DNA of 64,000 bases. It comes from Cristatella mucedo. Lineage: Eukaryota; Bryozoa; Phylactolaemata; Cristatellidae. Location of the stretch: positions 1,117,001-1,181,000 of the forward strand of contig WPIO01000107.1 in NCBI GenBank assembly GCA_009760855.2. The letters are read 5' to 3'. The position numbers were made by a program, and so were the translations under genes. Under the pieces are notes generated by a model, which was given only the letters and a program-made list of their open reading frames with translations, was not told the DNA's origin and ran no database searches. Shown here one piece after another: positions 1 through 12,085 of this stretch. Numbering within the stretch: position 1 is the stretch's first letter; each line of letters starts with the position of its first letter.

Positions 1-734
1 TTTGTTAGTGAGGTTTTTCTGGATAGCTTGCTTTGTATTCGACATTCAGTTATGCAATCAAAAGTTTCCAGTTTAATAAATGAGATATTTTCAAAATTGG
101 ATCTCTTTATTATTTAACTTTTGTGGTTATAAAGTTACTGATAATAAAATTAATTCAAGGCACAGCTTTCTATATACATTTGTGTATATGAACAGTAAAA
201 ATTTTAATTTAGATGACATGCCTTGCTCAGAACTCAATGATTGCTTTTTCTTTTACTGGCAGTGCTGCAATAACAGACTTGAAAGGCATTCGCACGGTTT
301 TTAATGGAAAAGCGGTCAAGATAGATGAGCACTTAATTATATTCTATGTCGAGTGGTCGTGCTAACCTTTGGTTTGCACCACCTACAGCAGTGTTGTTCA
401 AATATGCGTCATGTCCACGACAAGAGCCTTAATATTTTTCTAATTAAATAAACACATATTTAGGTACAATTAGTTTCAAACGTGATGTCACAGGCATGGA
501 TTAAATTGCTTCATGAGGAGATTACCCAGGTACATTTTAGAGTCACTGTACGTTACGGCAGCTTTGCCAGACTGTATTCTAAACAAAATTTGTTTCCTGC
601 ACGCAATACCTTTTTTCATCTGCACTGTCACATATTCTTAAAAATTAAAATTATAGCTTGAATTGCTACATGCATGCCACTGTTGCTAACGCCTTCTGAA
701 GAAAAGCCTAAATAGAGTATAGAATAAAACTCAC
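1..734. other. Intron after D3 exon 2, no recognisable feature
   Basis: AT-rich sequence downstream (minus strand) of the D3 core exon donor. I looked for the expected third exon (E-G-x-C-x-G pattern) and saw none. Short open frames on both strands look random. Confidence 0.5.
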
Positions 735-939
735 AAACTCCTGGATGGAAGTAAAAAAATGGCCTGTTAGCTCGAGTTACGATTTCAATTTTGCCTGGAG
801 AAGTGCACTCTTTGTTGTCAATTGTGAAGTAATAACGACAACAGCCAGTCTCATTCAAGCCAATATATGGGAAACCGATCGAAGTTGCCATCCAAAGATG
901 TAGTCCACTTTCATTTGACAGTTTGACGTATTGAGTGAC
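735..939 (-). CDS. Domain D3, exon 2 (CTHRC1-like core)
   Basis: A 205-nt exon (68 codons plus one base) between the acceptor ggctttcag and the donor GTTT|GTGAGT. It starts VTQYVKLSNESGLHLW, has GCCRYYFTIDNKEC, and ends FYFHPGV. The opening aligns with D1 VIRFQKLRSDTAIRV. The Cys-Cys-Arg-Tyr-Tyr-Phe-Thr segment is closer to vertebrate CTHRC1, which also has adjacent cysteines here, than D1 or D2 are. The end phase matches D1 and D2 exon 2, so the third exon of D3 should lie left of this window. I searched 1-734 on the minus strand for it and did not see it. Confidence 0.75.
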
Positions 940-2044
940 CTGAAAGCCATGAAACATTTGTTGAGTTAAAATGAGCTCTGTATAAATGTTATTTCAGCAA
1001 CTCATTACATATTTTAAAAGGCTGCACTTGAAGAGCGCGTATGCAAATTTTAAAAAAATTATTTAGAATTGCATAGTAGCATAGATAAAAAAACATGTTT
1101 TTCGCTTATCAATCAATAATTTGTGAGCTATTTCATTAATCTGCTGTCGCTGTGACGTGCCACTTCATCGAAGTATAGAAACAACCGAGATTTCATTGAT
1201 ACTCTTTAAACAATAAAGTGCATTTATATTCAATCAAACTATTCTCAGGTAGCAATGCCAGGTTGCTTGTATATGCAAACGTATTTGATGTCGTTACAAG
1301 TTATAGGATGAGGGATCTATAGCAAATGCATTAGTGTTACTATCAGTTTAACCCTCTACGTCATCACCATTGTAGAACCTATTTTTAAGTTATTTTAGAT
1401 TCCGCTCATGTTCCCCTGAGGAGAAAATTTCTAGGTTCTTACTTTGAGACAAATTAAAGCCACAGAGTGAAGACTAGTAGAAAGTATTCAAAATAGCCAT
1501 AGTTTCATTGACTAGAGGGCAATCGTCGGCTACCACGATTTGCCTAGCAACCAACAGCCATAAGCTGCTTGATATGCCGCTTGAAGGCTCTGCAGTAATC
1601 AAAAGGCGAATGCTTAGGAGTGCAATAAAATTATCACTCTGTGATAATGTCATATTTAACTTGTCGGTTACTCTAGCAACAGGATATTTTCGGCAACTCT
1701 TGAATCATGAATAGTGGGTAGATGGTAAGGCCTATTATACTGGTCAAATAGAATACAAATGTCTGAGCCTGTAAGTCTGACTATTTTTATTTTCCGCTCC
1801 TCACCAGTCTCTATCCGCTACTTGGATGCGCTCTATTCGTGCTCAAAAATGTTTAGTCAGACAACAAACGGATGCATTATTCAGTAGTAGTTTTACTGCT
1901 GTGTCCTGCAATGCAAACGTACAAGCTGTATTGGAAAGACTTCACCGACTGAATACCTAGGCATTGAGGTGTTGTATCAATAATTATTAATCCAGAAATA
2001 CAATCTCACTTTTATATACTGTGTTAGAGTCTTGTTTTAGGTTT
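940..2044. other. Intronic sequence without recognised feature
   Basis: Lies upstream (minus strand) of the D3 core exon. A stretch near 1,955-1,990 vaguely resembles an L2-B or SINE1 3' end (gaggtgttgtatcaataatt), but it is too short to call. Confidence 0.4.
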
Positions 2045-2560
2045 TGTGCAATAGGTAGGTCTCTCCATTCTTAGGCTACGGTCAACCTCTCATATCTACA
2101 GCCCCAGCAGCTAAGCATCATACCACCTACTATTCGGACTTTTAACTGTTTACCTAAACCTCGTACAAATCTCAAATTCTTTAGAGACCGTTTATTTAGT
2201 TTTTATGCTCGCAAAGCCTGGAACTCACTCCCGACTTCCGTCACGACGTCCCTGACTTGATCACATTTAAAAAGAAATAAAAAATGCACCTATTTACCGA
2301 AGCATTCAGTGGGTCCCTGTGATTTGTCCTTTATGTGCCTATGCATGCTGACACTGTGCATGCTGCCAATAACCATATTTGCATGCTGACCCTGTGCATA
2401 TCATTCCGAACCATGTTATCTTTGCTGTTTATTGAGTGCGCTACCACTAATCGTTAGATCGTGCATCTTGGCAACAAACATAAACTGCCTAGAAGAGATT
2501 GAGTTCTATGAGGTGTTATATCAAACAAGTAATTATTATTAATATTATTATTATTATAGG
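2045..2560 (+). mobile_element. L2-B LINE fragment, 3' end
   Basis: A 5'-truncated copy of a non-LTR retrotransposon. It keeps the end of the RT ORF (the degenerate equivalent of AKHRTT..., FGDRAFS, APKAWNSLP), the 3' UTR with its GCTGACACTGTGCATG-type repeats, the agattgagttctatgaggtgttatatcaa tail region, and a terminal TTATTATTATTATTA run. The frame is broken throughout, so it is dead. Confidence 0.75.
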
Positions 2561-3359
2561 TGTAATTACTAAAATGCCAATACTTTCAAAAATACAACAG
2601 GACGCGTCCATGATATAGTATTTTTATCTCCACTTAAAATCATAAAACTATGACAACATTTCGAAGCGATACATGTATTCTTGCCAGTCTGCTAAATGTT
2701 TTTTAAATACATGATACATTTGAACTTCCCAACTCCGAACGCAATCAGAGCTTCTCATCTGTTACAGATTTATTTTCCGAAAATCTGAGTTCTTGCAAGC
2801 ATTGTATACTGAAACCGAAAAAGCTACTACGTTTTATTTGCTACTCTGATAGTTGTTCGACCACAAAGCTCTGGATATGACAGGCCTATTTACATGCGGA
2901 CACCTGCAGCTCCAAGAGGGGCCCACCGAGTCCCAATCGACTTTACATTTGCCGATTGTTGAGAACATTCATGCTAGTTCTGCCTTCGCTTCGTCGACTG
3001 TGAAGAACATTTACATTTTGTGTAATCGTGAGTGCATATTATCATTTCGCTAACGTGGTCAAATTGCTGTACTTGATAAGTTTGCTGTTACAATGATCCA
3101 CGCCCTGGGTTAACCTAAATAAGTTTATAGGCTTTGCTTCAGTGTGGCCAGAAGCTCCACTCGTTCAGCTTTAAAAGCTGTTTTACACCGCTCTGCCCTA
3201 TATCCCCCCAGAACTTATGTGAATCAGTGAATTTGTAGTCTTCAGGCAGGCGTACTATTCCCGCCAGCATCTTAACTCAATGCTTGTCTTTAGAAGGCTC
3301 GCTCAATGCATAACAAAACCCTACTTATATATTTGATATTATTTATGGCGATTTTGACC
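2561..3359. other. Intronic sequence without recognised feature
   Basis: No coding, RNA or repeat signal that I recognise. Open frames are short and have no family resemblance. Confidence 0.4.
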
Positions 3360-5092
3360 TGATAGAGATGACAGACCTGGCTGAAATTGACAAACAGTCC
3401 GACTGTCACAGACGCAGCCACGACGATTAGCTCTTTATTTGATACTCATACATCGAGAAAAACTGGAGGAGTTGTCATTGTCACCCGCTCCTCCCTCAAT
3501 TACCAACAGTTTGCAGTTTTCTCGAAGAAGTATTTCGAAATTTTGTTTTAAATACCACATAGAGCAAGCTGCCAATGGCGATAGTAATCTATCGCCCACC
3601 AGGTATCAAGTCCTCGTTTACCACAGATTTCTCATATCTCATTTTGATACCGTGAACAGGAAATTGATCTTTCCCCGTCATGGATCATTGTGTTATTCTA
3701 TTTGAGAACCTAACTAAAGCCTTATTCGCTCAATTTCGGGCTCCGTCTGAATGTTTTTGAATTTTGGCTCATGAGCATGACATCAATAACAGCAAGGATC
3801 GCAGGCTTGACCAACTACTATCCTCCCACAATTGGATGCTGTAATCACCGATTACTATCGAGTTCTGCTCATCTGCTCTTACGTCCATCTCTGTAAATCT
3901 ACAATGGGTGTCCTAATCCACATCAGGAATCATGTGCGAATCGCGTAAACTCAATGACCTTAACATCGAGACTGCCCTGGCGAAATTATCTTTTTTGCCT
4001 GATGCTCTATCTCCCTTCCGACCTTTCATCGTTAGTAGACAAACGAATCGCAACAACACGACACTAACTGACATACTTAGCATATATCTTCCAGCGTATC
4101 TCCTGCTAAATATGCGAGAATTCTGGGTGTCATGTTCTGGTCTGGTTGAGCAGTAAAGGTACTTGCCCCTACCGAGGTATGTTTGAGGTCGTGGGCTCGA
4201 GCCCGAAGCATATGAGAAGCGCCTGAAAACTAATTTAAGTTCTCTTAGGACGCTATGCAAATGAATTATATTTTTTAATTGACCTTTCATTTAAAGACCA
4301 AATCAGCTCCAAAATCAAGTCTGTCTGCTTTCAGCTACTTAAGAAGGCAAAACTTTGAGCTCGTTTTAACAGGGATACCACATGTAAGTTGGTCCATACA
4401 TTTGTGACATCCCGTCTTGACTTCTTAACTCACTGCTCGTAGGCCTACCAGTCTGCAAAGTTGGGCACTTACAGCTGAAGTAAAACTCTGCAGCTAGGCT
4501 TGTCTGTCGTGGGCGTCGTAGTTGCTACACCACATCACTTATCGCCGACCTGCACTGGCTACCAGTCAAGAAACGTATTGACTTCAAGGTTTTTTGACTC
4601 ACTTTAAGTTCCCATCGGTTTTTGGCTCCAGCCCACCTATCAGATATACTCTCCCACTAGGCTAAGCATCATACCAGCAACTTTTTGGAATATAACTGTT
4701 TACTCATTCTTAGTAAAAAACTTCAATCTTATGAAGACCTTGGATTTAGTTTGTATACTCCCAAAGCCTGGAACTCACTTCCGACTTGCATCACAACGTT
4801 ATCTGAGTTGACCACATTTGAAACGAAATAACAACGCACCTTGTATGACAATATTTAGTGGGTCCCTGTGATTTGACATGTATTTGCTTACGTGTGCTCA
4901 CACTATACATGCTGCCAGTAGCCACACTTGCATGCTTACTCTATGGATGTCACACCTAACTATGTTATTTTGTTGTGTAAAGTGCATGTTACCATACAAA
5001 ATCAATCCTTTTTCCTTTACAGCAGAGTATAGCGTCCAAAATGACGTGGATTTTTCCGACGCCGCTTTGTCGAGTGTGATATCATATTATTA
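3360..5092 (+). mobile_element. L2-B LINE, long degenerate copy split by a SINE
   Basis: Decayed L2-type element. Around 3,450-3,620 an endonuclease (APE) piece is recognisable (GGVVIVTRSSL, then VIYRPPG). Near 4,090-4,130 the RT thumb start ARILGVMF appears. A SINE1 copy (4,135-4,270) interrupts it, and the frame resumes as DQISSKIKSVCFQLL. It continues through the conserved C-terminal region and 3' UTR to a tattattactattat tail. Multiple stops and deletions show it is inactive. Confidence 0.7.
4135..4270 (+). mobile_element. SINE1 copy (tRNA-derived), nested in L2-B
   Basis: A tRNA-like head (ggtctggttgagcagtaaag for the A-box side, gaggtcgtgggctcgagccc for the B-box side) is followed by the cgcctgaaaactaatttaagttc body and the tail cgctatgcaaatgaattata. 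It is the same layout as 13,267-13,402. It interrupts the RT frame of the surrounding L2-B between ARILGVMF and DQISS, so it inserted after that LINE. Confidence 0.8.
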
Positions 5093-5332
5093 TTACTATT
5101 ATCACTATTATGCTTTCAAATATGACATCACTGACTCAAAGCAGTGTATGCCCTCGCCTAGGTGGCCCAAGTTTACTGCAGACATTAAACCAGCTAGCTC
5201 TGAGGAGCTTAAGCTTGATTAAAGCTCAACTAAGATCGCAATTGACGTTCCATTGTCAGGCCTAGGAAAAACGCTCTTCTTATAGTTGTGTGATCATCAA
5301 GTTTATAGTTTCTTATATATAGTTTCTTATAG
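5093..5332. other. Spacer between two LINE copies
   Basis: Starts with the ragged tattattactattatcactatta end of the L2-B tail. The rest (5,115-5,332) is unrecognised and includes a short duplication of a tatagtttcttata motif. Confidence 0.4.
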
Positions 5333-5560
5333 TCGTTCGACCATCACCGCGTGCTCAAAATTTAGGTGTTTTTGATAGCTGACTAAATTGTAGAAGCTTC
5401 ATTCAGAAAACTGCTTCTACAGCTAGCAATCCTGGCCGATCCCTATCTAAAATTAGAAGCTGTCTTCCACAGTGGTTTGCAAAATTTAACTAGCTCCTAA
5501 GCTCTGTCTCGGCTTGATTATTGTGATTCACGTTTTGGCTGGGCCTCCCCGATCAAAAGA
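5333..5560 (+). mobile_element. L2-A LINE fragment (RT thumb region)
   Basis: Closely matches 8,196-8,410 of the long L2-A copy: cgaccatcaccgcgtgctc, then an LGVF segment, then LSRLDYC-type sequence broken by stops. It is truncated at both ends and inactive, and lies just upstream of the long L2-A copy in the same orientation. Confidence 0.75.
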
Positions 5561-5806
5561 GCTGCCTCGGGAGAATCCTAGAGTGGTGTGGACCTTTACT
5601 TGATTTCTCCGTAATACCTTCGGGTATTCCGCTGCTATCTTCGCTGTGATTATTTATGAGCTGTCCTCGGATATGCTACACAAAACAGGACCTGCTTAGC
5701 ATAAGATGCGATGTCGCCATTAGTCGATACCTACCGGTGGGCCTTCTCCGGCGGGTCAGTGAGAACCATCCTGCATCATGCCTTCGCCCTATCAACGGCT
5801 CGGCTA
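5561..5806. other. GC-richer segment upstream of L2-A copy 1
   Basis: Possibly the 5' untranslated or ORF1 part of L2-A, but the second long copy (38,118 onward) is not homologous here, so the boundary is uncertain. A small open frame from 5,656 has no family resemblance. Confidence 0.3.
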
Positions 5807-8800
5807 TCAAACCTACGACTCGTAAGTTTAAAGCGTTGAATAGTACTTGTTGCGGTAGTAGCCCACCCGCCGCAGCCCAGCAGTTGTGAAACATCGTCCG
5901 ACGGCCGTTACCAAGGTCCAATTCCAATTCAAAGAGCCAGTGTCCGCCGGGCCGGACGCAAACGGTAGAGAATACAAGCCACTTCATCGCCGTCGCCCAG
6001 TTGTTGGACGGCCTCTTAAATTCCGCCTAGTAAATGTCCCCTCGCTAAAAACCAAGGGGTTACTTATCCGCGATCAGGTGGTCCACGAGAAGTGTGATGC
6101 ATTCCTGCTTACCGAAACCTGGATATCGCCTTGCTCCAGTAACTGTATATCAGAGACCACCCCATCCGGGTTCTCATTCTATAAGTCCATACGTTCTGAC
6201 AAGGTTGGTGGCGGGGTTGCTATTGTTGTTCGCGAATCGTTTGGCTAAAAAATGTGCAGTTTCTCACCTGGGTCATCGTTTGAATCGGTTGCTATCAGAT
6301 CTTCATCGAAGACAATGCCTTTCACTGCTGTGATATACAGGCCTCCTTCTGGGTGTCTAATTTGTTTATAGAGGAGTTTTCAGAGTTCCTCGCTAGAATA
6401 TTTGTGTGTGACAGGCCGTTACTGATTGTATGAGACTTCAATATTCACGTTGACAGCCCTAGCAAGAGCCAGGTCTGCTCATTTCTTGACTGTCTGGAGA
6501 ATTTTGGTTTGACCCAGCACGTTAATCATAGCACCCACGTCGGTGGCCACATTCTAGATCTCGTGGTCACTAAAGATGTCCTCCCCACTGACTTTGTGGT
6601 GTGCCCACTGACCCTCTCAGATCATTGTTCGGTCTCGTTTACTGTTCCTGCTCCCTCGTACGTATAGGGAAATGTCGAATTTGCCAATCGACGTAACTTA
6701 CAAAGCATTGACATGGACAAGTTTTTAAAATCTGTGTGTGATGCAGGCCTTCTTGATATGCATTCAGACTCGACCGGCAGCCTCCATACCCTCACTGATG
6801 CGATGAACATGGCACTCAGGAGTGCTCTTGACAAGCATGCTCCCATTCGCTCTATCCGTGTTCAAAGTCGTCGAGATTCCTTTCAATTCACAAAAAGCTC
6901 CTTAAGATGCGCCGGGTTAAGCAGAGGCTAGAACGTCGTTTCAAGAAATCGGGGTCTGAGGCAGATCTAGTCAATTTTAAAGACTTCCTTCGAGTTTACA
7001 TCCGAAAGCTTACAAAAACCAGGGCTTTTTTTCATTTGAAAGTTGAATTCATGCCACTCGGACACTAAACAGATTTATAGGACAGTAAACCATTTGCTGG
7101 CCAATGCTGTGAGGTCTGACTCCCCAGATATTAAGGGCTCAGCCGAAAAGTTTTCAGCCTTCTTTACTGAAAAAATTGTGCACATTCGTGCCTCCATTAA
7201 GCTCCCTCCGACCAAAGCAATCGCCGTTCCTCAACCTGTGACCTTTTTTAAAAGGTTCTCCGATGTTTCAGCCTGTGATGTGGCTGCCTTAATAAGGTCT
7301 AGCAAAAAGAGCTCGTCTCCAGAAGACCCTATACCTTTATCTCTGTGGTCTTCACTAGCAGACCAACTTAGCCCTGCCATAACCAAGATTTTTAATGCTT
7401 CTTTGGAAGAGGGGTTATCCCCAAGTCTTTCAAATAGGCAATCGTTAGACCCATTTTAAAAAAGTCTGGATTAGACACAGAGGTCCATGCATACTATCGG
7501 CTATCAGTTTCCCTTGTTCCTTTCTTATCAAAGATTCTTGAAAAAATTGTCGTTAAGCAGCTAGTTGATCATATTGAAAATAATGGAATGTCAGATACAT
7601 TTCAATCAGGGTTCAAGAGGCTGCACTCCACTGAAACTGCTCTACTACATGTTATCAATGACATTCTACGTGGCAACGACGACGGTAATGTCACCACCTT
7701 AGCTCTGCTTGATCTGTCTGCTGCCTTCGACACCAATGATCACGAAGTTATGTTTGACCGATTGAGAACAACGATCGGTCTGGCAGACGAACCACTGGTG
7801 TGGTTTAAATCATACTTGTCTGATCGTGATCAATCCGTGTCGTGTGGGGGTCAGGTCTCAGACATGAGAAGGGTCACCTGTGGAGTCCCTCAAGGGTCTG
7901 TACTCGGTCCCTTGCTGTTCTCCATTTATACACAACCTCTGGGAAAAGTGATTAAGGCCCATGGAATAGGATATCACTTCTATGCTGACGATACTCAGTT
8001 GTATTTGTCATTTAAACCGTCGGAATCTGCTGCAGCAACTGAGAAATTGAATGCTTCCCTTGCCGATATTCGATCCTGGATGTCGGAAAAGTTCCTGAAA
8101 TTAAATGACGATAAAACAGAACTACTGCCCATATGACACCCTAAACGTCTGGCCGGATCAAAAGGCTTTGCTGTTCTAATAGGTGATGCTATTGTGCGAC
8201 CATCACCGCGTGCTCGTAATTTAGGTGTCGTGTTCGACAGATGCGTCAATTTCAAAAGCTTCATTCAGAAGACTGCCTCTACAGCTAGCCATCACATCCG
8301 GTCCCTATCCAAGATTAGAAGCTGTCTCTCACAGTGGCTTGTAAAAAATTTAACTAGCTCTTTAGTTCTGTCCCGGCTTGATTATTGTAATTCCCTTTTG
8401 GCTGGGCTGCCAAAGAAATCAATTGTGCCACTACAGCGGACTATAAATATGGCCGCAAGGCTGGTCTTCAAGTCCCAGCGGTTCGAGCACGTGTCTCCAT
8501 TGCTGAAAGAGCTAGGATGGTTGCCGGTTGAGCAAAGGAAACAGAGCAAAGTTCTTACGCTGACCCACAAGGCCCGCCACGGCATGACTTCTTCATACCT
8601 AGCTGAGCTGCTGCATCAGTTTCAGCCTGTTCGCGCCCTCAAGTCCTGTGTGGACAATAAACTAGCTGTCCCATTCCTCCGCTTAAAGACAGTTGGCGAC
8701 AGATGCTCCAGCTCTGCAGGTTCTAGACTGTGGAACTCGCTTCCACAATTCTTGCGAAACGACAACTACCCTCCTACTGCCGACTATGGCACATCTTTTT

Positions 8801-9028
8801 CAGCGGTCCTTAACTGCTACTTCTATGCTACTCACTACCTCAACTGCTCTCCTGACTCTGCTATGCTTCCCACTTTCTGTTTGTTGCGTGAGACGAAGGC
8901 TATTGGCTACCGAATGCGTACCGAAAGCCGCTTAGGCTGTGAGTGCGCTATACAAAACTCTCCTGCGTACCACCCACATAGTCTTTATGACTTTGTTGAG
9001 TTGCAAACGGAGATACATTACATTTCAT
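5807..9028 (+). mobile_element. L2-A LINE, nearly full ORF2, copy 1 (broken)
   Basis: Non-LTR retrotransposon of the L2/CR1 type. The order of domains is intact. The APE endonuclease runs at about 5,886-6,640 (LLTETW, VGGGVAIVVRESFG, LTLSDHCSVSF). The reverse transcriptase runs at about 7,490-8,136: FQSGFKRLHSTETALL, LLDLSAAFDT (motif A), GVPQGSVLGPLLF (motif B), YADDTQLYLS (motif C) and LNDDKTELL (motif D). A long C-terminal part (8,194-8,990) has RNLGVVFD, SRLDYCNSLLAGLP and LWNSLPQFLRND. Frameshifts and stops near 6,246, 6,930, 7,457 and 8,136 break the ORF, so it is not autonomous now. The 3' end is gagatacattacattt. It lies antisense to the CTHRC1-like gene, in the intron between D3 exons 1 and 2. 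Confidence 0.9.
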
Positions 9029-9033
9029 TGCTA

Positions 9034-9812
9034 CAAAAGAAAGCTGTTACGCCACTGCAGCTGGCTGTGATTATGGCTGCAACTCTTGTTCTCAAGTCCC
9101 AAAGGTTCGACTACGTGTCTCCCTTGCTAAAAGAGCTAGGATGGCTGCCGGTTGATCAACGAATACAAAGCAAAGTTCGTACGCTGACCCACAATGCCCG
9201 CCACGGCTCGGCTCCTCCATACCTAGCTGAACTGCTGCCCTAGTTTCAGCCTCCTCGTGCCCTCAGGTTCTGTATAGCCAATAAATTAGCTTTTGACATT
9301 CCTTCGCTTAAAGATTGTTGGCAACAGAAGATTTTGAGCTGCAGGTCCTGAACAGTGGAACTCGCTAATACAATTCTTATGCAACGACAACTACTCTCCT
9401 GCTGCCGACTATGCCTTATCCTTTTCAGCGGTGCCGAGCTTCTACTCTCATGCTACTCACTAACTCAACTGCTCTCCTGACTCTGCTGTGCTTCCCAATT
9501 TCTCTTTGTTGCATGAGATATATGTAATGTAAAATTCATTTTTGTAGTGCTCCAAGAGAGCCTAATCTCTATTCAGGTCCTTCACATATGTCTCGGGGCC
9601 CAAGCCCACGACCTCAGCCAGACCTTGGTCAGAGCAAGCGCCTTAACCGCTGGACAAAACCACGCCTAGGAAGTCAGAAATGAAGTTAGTTGGCTACCGA
9701 AGGAGTAACGAAAGGCGCTTAGGCTGTGCGTTTGCCACACAAAACTTTGCTGCGTAACACCCACATAGTCTTCATGGCTTCGTCGATTTACAGATGGAAA
9801 TACATTCCATCA
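9034..9812 (+). mobile_element. L2-A LINE 3' fragment, head-to-tail with copy 1
   Basis: Begins within the RT C-terminal region (AVTPLQLAVIMAATLV, matching IVPLQRTINMAARLV of copy 1) immediately after copy 1's tail, and runs to a second L2-A 3' end (cgtcgatttacagatggaaa). A SINE1 copy in reverse orientation splits it at 9,524-9,668. It is 5'-truncated and inactive. Confidence 0.8.
9524..9668 (-). mobile_element. SINE1 copy, reverse orientation, nested in L2-A
   Basis: On the minus strand: ttttgtccagcggttaaggc (A-box side), ctgaggtcgtgggcttgggc (B-box side), ctgaatagagattaggctct, then caaaaatgaatttta. It interrupts the L2-A 3' region between a gcatgaga sequence and gttggctaccga, which are adjacent in uninterrupted copies. 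Confidence 0.8.
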
Positions 9813-10561
9813 TAGATCCTATTATGCAATTCTAGATAAGAACAAGCCGAGCTTCCATTAACATATTGTTGCATCACAGATGCATAATACAAAAATGACA
9901 ATGTCTACCAATAACCATATTCTTAACCGCTCCCAGGTGAGCTCCTTACATACTCCTTGTAACGATCGGTTGATTCTCAGGCGTCTTTGCCAGAAAGACA
10001 CATGAGGGCGGATAGTCCACCACTAAGGTGGCCGAATTCCCTCTGGACTAGTCTCCCACAATAACAACAAAAGACTACGTTCGCTCGATCCCTTGCACAA
10101 CATCACTGTCTACGTTAAAGGTGGTTACAAATGGGAAGAACAAGTTAAGTAATTGTTTTCCACATACAGTCTTCTACCTTAAGTTTTCATGTTCTTTTTA
10201 CTTATTTCACCAACACATTTGAGCTGACACTTTGTTGTCAGTTTAAAAACAATTCAAAATATTCGTTTAGTTTTTTCGGATTAGTCTAACACAGCAAGGA
10301 ATTTAATTAGAAATTTAAGGAATTTCTGGACATTTATCCTGTAATTTTTGTACAACAGTTTAGTCAATAGCCATGGGCACTGTGATTAATAATGCCAAAG
10401 CAAATGCAGAAATTAAAAATGCAAAATAATTTGCTCCAACAGTTTTATCTATTCGAATTCAAAAGATATTTATTTCATTATTTTGCTATTGTAATGCATC
10501 CAACCCACAGTGCAAAAACACCAATCTCACCATAGGTCAAAAATTGAAACATAATACTTAC
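9813..10561. other. Intronic sequence without recognised feature
   Basis: Between the L2-A tail and the D3 first exon. No coding or repeat signal recognised. Confidence 0.4.
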
Positions 10562-10665
10562 AGTACTTTGCATCACAGTGGTTCCTGCAGTGTTTATGCG
10601 AGCCATACCCAGATATTTCAGGTTAAAGAACGGCATCTTGACCATTTGGCCGTAATAATTCTTAA
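10562..10665 (-). CDS. Domain D3, exon 1 (probable CTHRC1-like module)
   Basis: A 104-nt exon between an attatag acceptor and a strong donor, AGTACT|GTAAGT. Two bases, then 34 codons starting KNYYGQMVKMPFFN and ending in phase 0. It has the same phases as the first exons of D1 and D2 but is two codons longer and lacks their cysteine. Joined to the last G of D2 exon 3 it gives Ala-Val-Lys. Position and phase are the main support; residue similarity is weak. Confidence 0.5.
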
Positions 10666-11834
10666 CTATAATATAAATAAATTTGATTTCCGAGATCAGA
10701 AAGAAAAAATGGAATAATTATTTTTGATATCCTTAAGATTTTTTGAAATGCTTTGTTTTTTATGCATAATTTTTATTAGCCCATCATTAAATTAATGGGT
10801 GCCTTAATCATACGGCAATTAGTTCCCGACTAGAATAAATATTAGTTTTCCGGTATAAATGATTACATTAGAAGCAAGGTTCAGTAATCAGTATTTTACC
10901 ACATCTATATTATCATAGGGGAAATAAGAAATCCAATGCATGGCCAGATAATTTTCCCTTGCTTACTACAGTGGAAGAAAAAATGTTTTCCTGCACTGGT
11001 ATTTGCACCTTGCTAAATTTCTGCAAAACTTATCTGGAGAAAATCAGAAACCGGGCATGCAGTCAAATTCTAAAGTAAGTGCAGTTAGACTGGCGACTTC
11101 AAATTAAGGTCTCTATTTTAAATGTTTTTGCCATCCGTTCCTTGGGTTCGTTTCGGATATAATCAATATCGGCTGAGTTTTCTATAAACCACTAAATACT
11201 TGTATCTTATTTTCTGTGCGTGGCAGTGATAGTTTTTCAAAGTTTAAATTTAGGATTATTTGGGTTATTCTGACAGCCTACCAGTTATGTTTGTCATCAA
11301 TTCAAGTGCTCGCGGTTTAACAAAAAATATGACGTTTGATCGTGTACTTTGACCTGGTATCCCAGTAACTAAAGTTTTGTATAATCGCTTAGTTTAATTG
11401 ACTGGATTTAATATAATTTACTAAAGCAAGAGACTCAGTGATGCAGCTTTATACTCCGAAATTAAATAATGTTTTCAAAATTAAGTAATTATAAACTACC
11501 AGATTAATAGAATTTTTAAGCTAAGCTTATTACAATTAAGTCTCTCAAATTGTAAAATACTGGTAGCAATCTTGTAGTTGTGATATGAATTCATGCAGTT
11601 TTGAAGCAGAAATAAAACCAAAATGGTCACTTTTGATTGAGAATTTATGCATCAGCTAAAGTCTAGATTCTCACCACTGAAATGATATTTATTAAATTAA
11701 TAAAAACCAATTCACAACAGCTATGGTATTCTCCGATGTGATTTAAGATGTGTGATACGGAGTAAGAGTGGTAATGATCTTTTATGTTAGTATAAGCATT
11801 AATCAAAACGAATAAAATCCATGCATATGTAAAA

Positions 11835-12010
11835 ATATGTATATACATGGATATATATATATATATACACAATTAATTAATAATTACTAATTAATTAGTT
11901 ATTACATTAATTAATTAATAATTATATTCAGTATTATATATATATATATTATGTATTTATTTATTTATTTATTTATCTATTTATTCATCCGTTGATTTAT
12001 TTATTTATGC
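11835..12010. repeat. AT-rich low-complexity block: (TA)n, (TTAA)-rich and (TTTA)n
   Basis: A TA run at 11,851-11,868, repeated aattaattaatta motifs, a second TA run near 11,937-11,950 and a TTTA run near 11,956-11,980. Confidence 0.85.
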
Positions 12011-12043
12011 ACACACTTATTTGATTTTTAATTTGTGCTTGGC

Positions 12044-12085
12044 AAATATCGCTGTCATCAAATATAATTGATGACAGCGATATTT
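12044..12085. repeat. Perfect 18-bp hairpin
   Basis: The arm at 12,044-12,061 is the exact reverse complement of TTGATGACAGCGATATTT at 12,068-12,085. The loop is the 6 nt atataa. There is no T-run terminator context; this is an intron of a eukaryotic gene. Confidence 0.85.

Noticed and set aside
1-734. Third exon of D3
   Set aside because: No acceptor followed by an E/D-G-x-C-x-G codon pattern on the minus strand.
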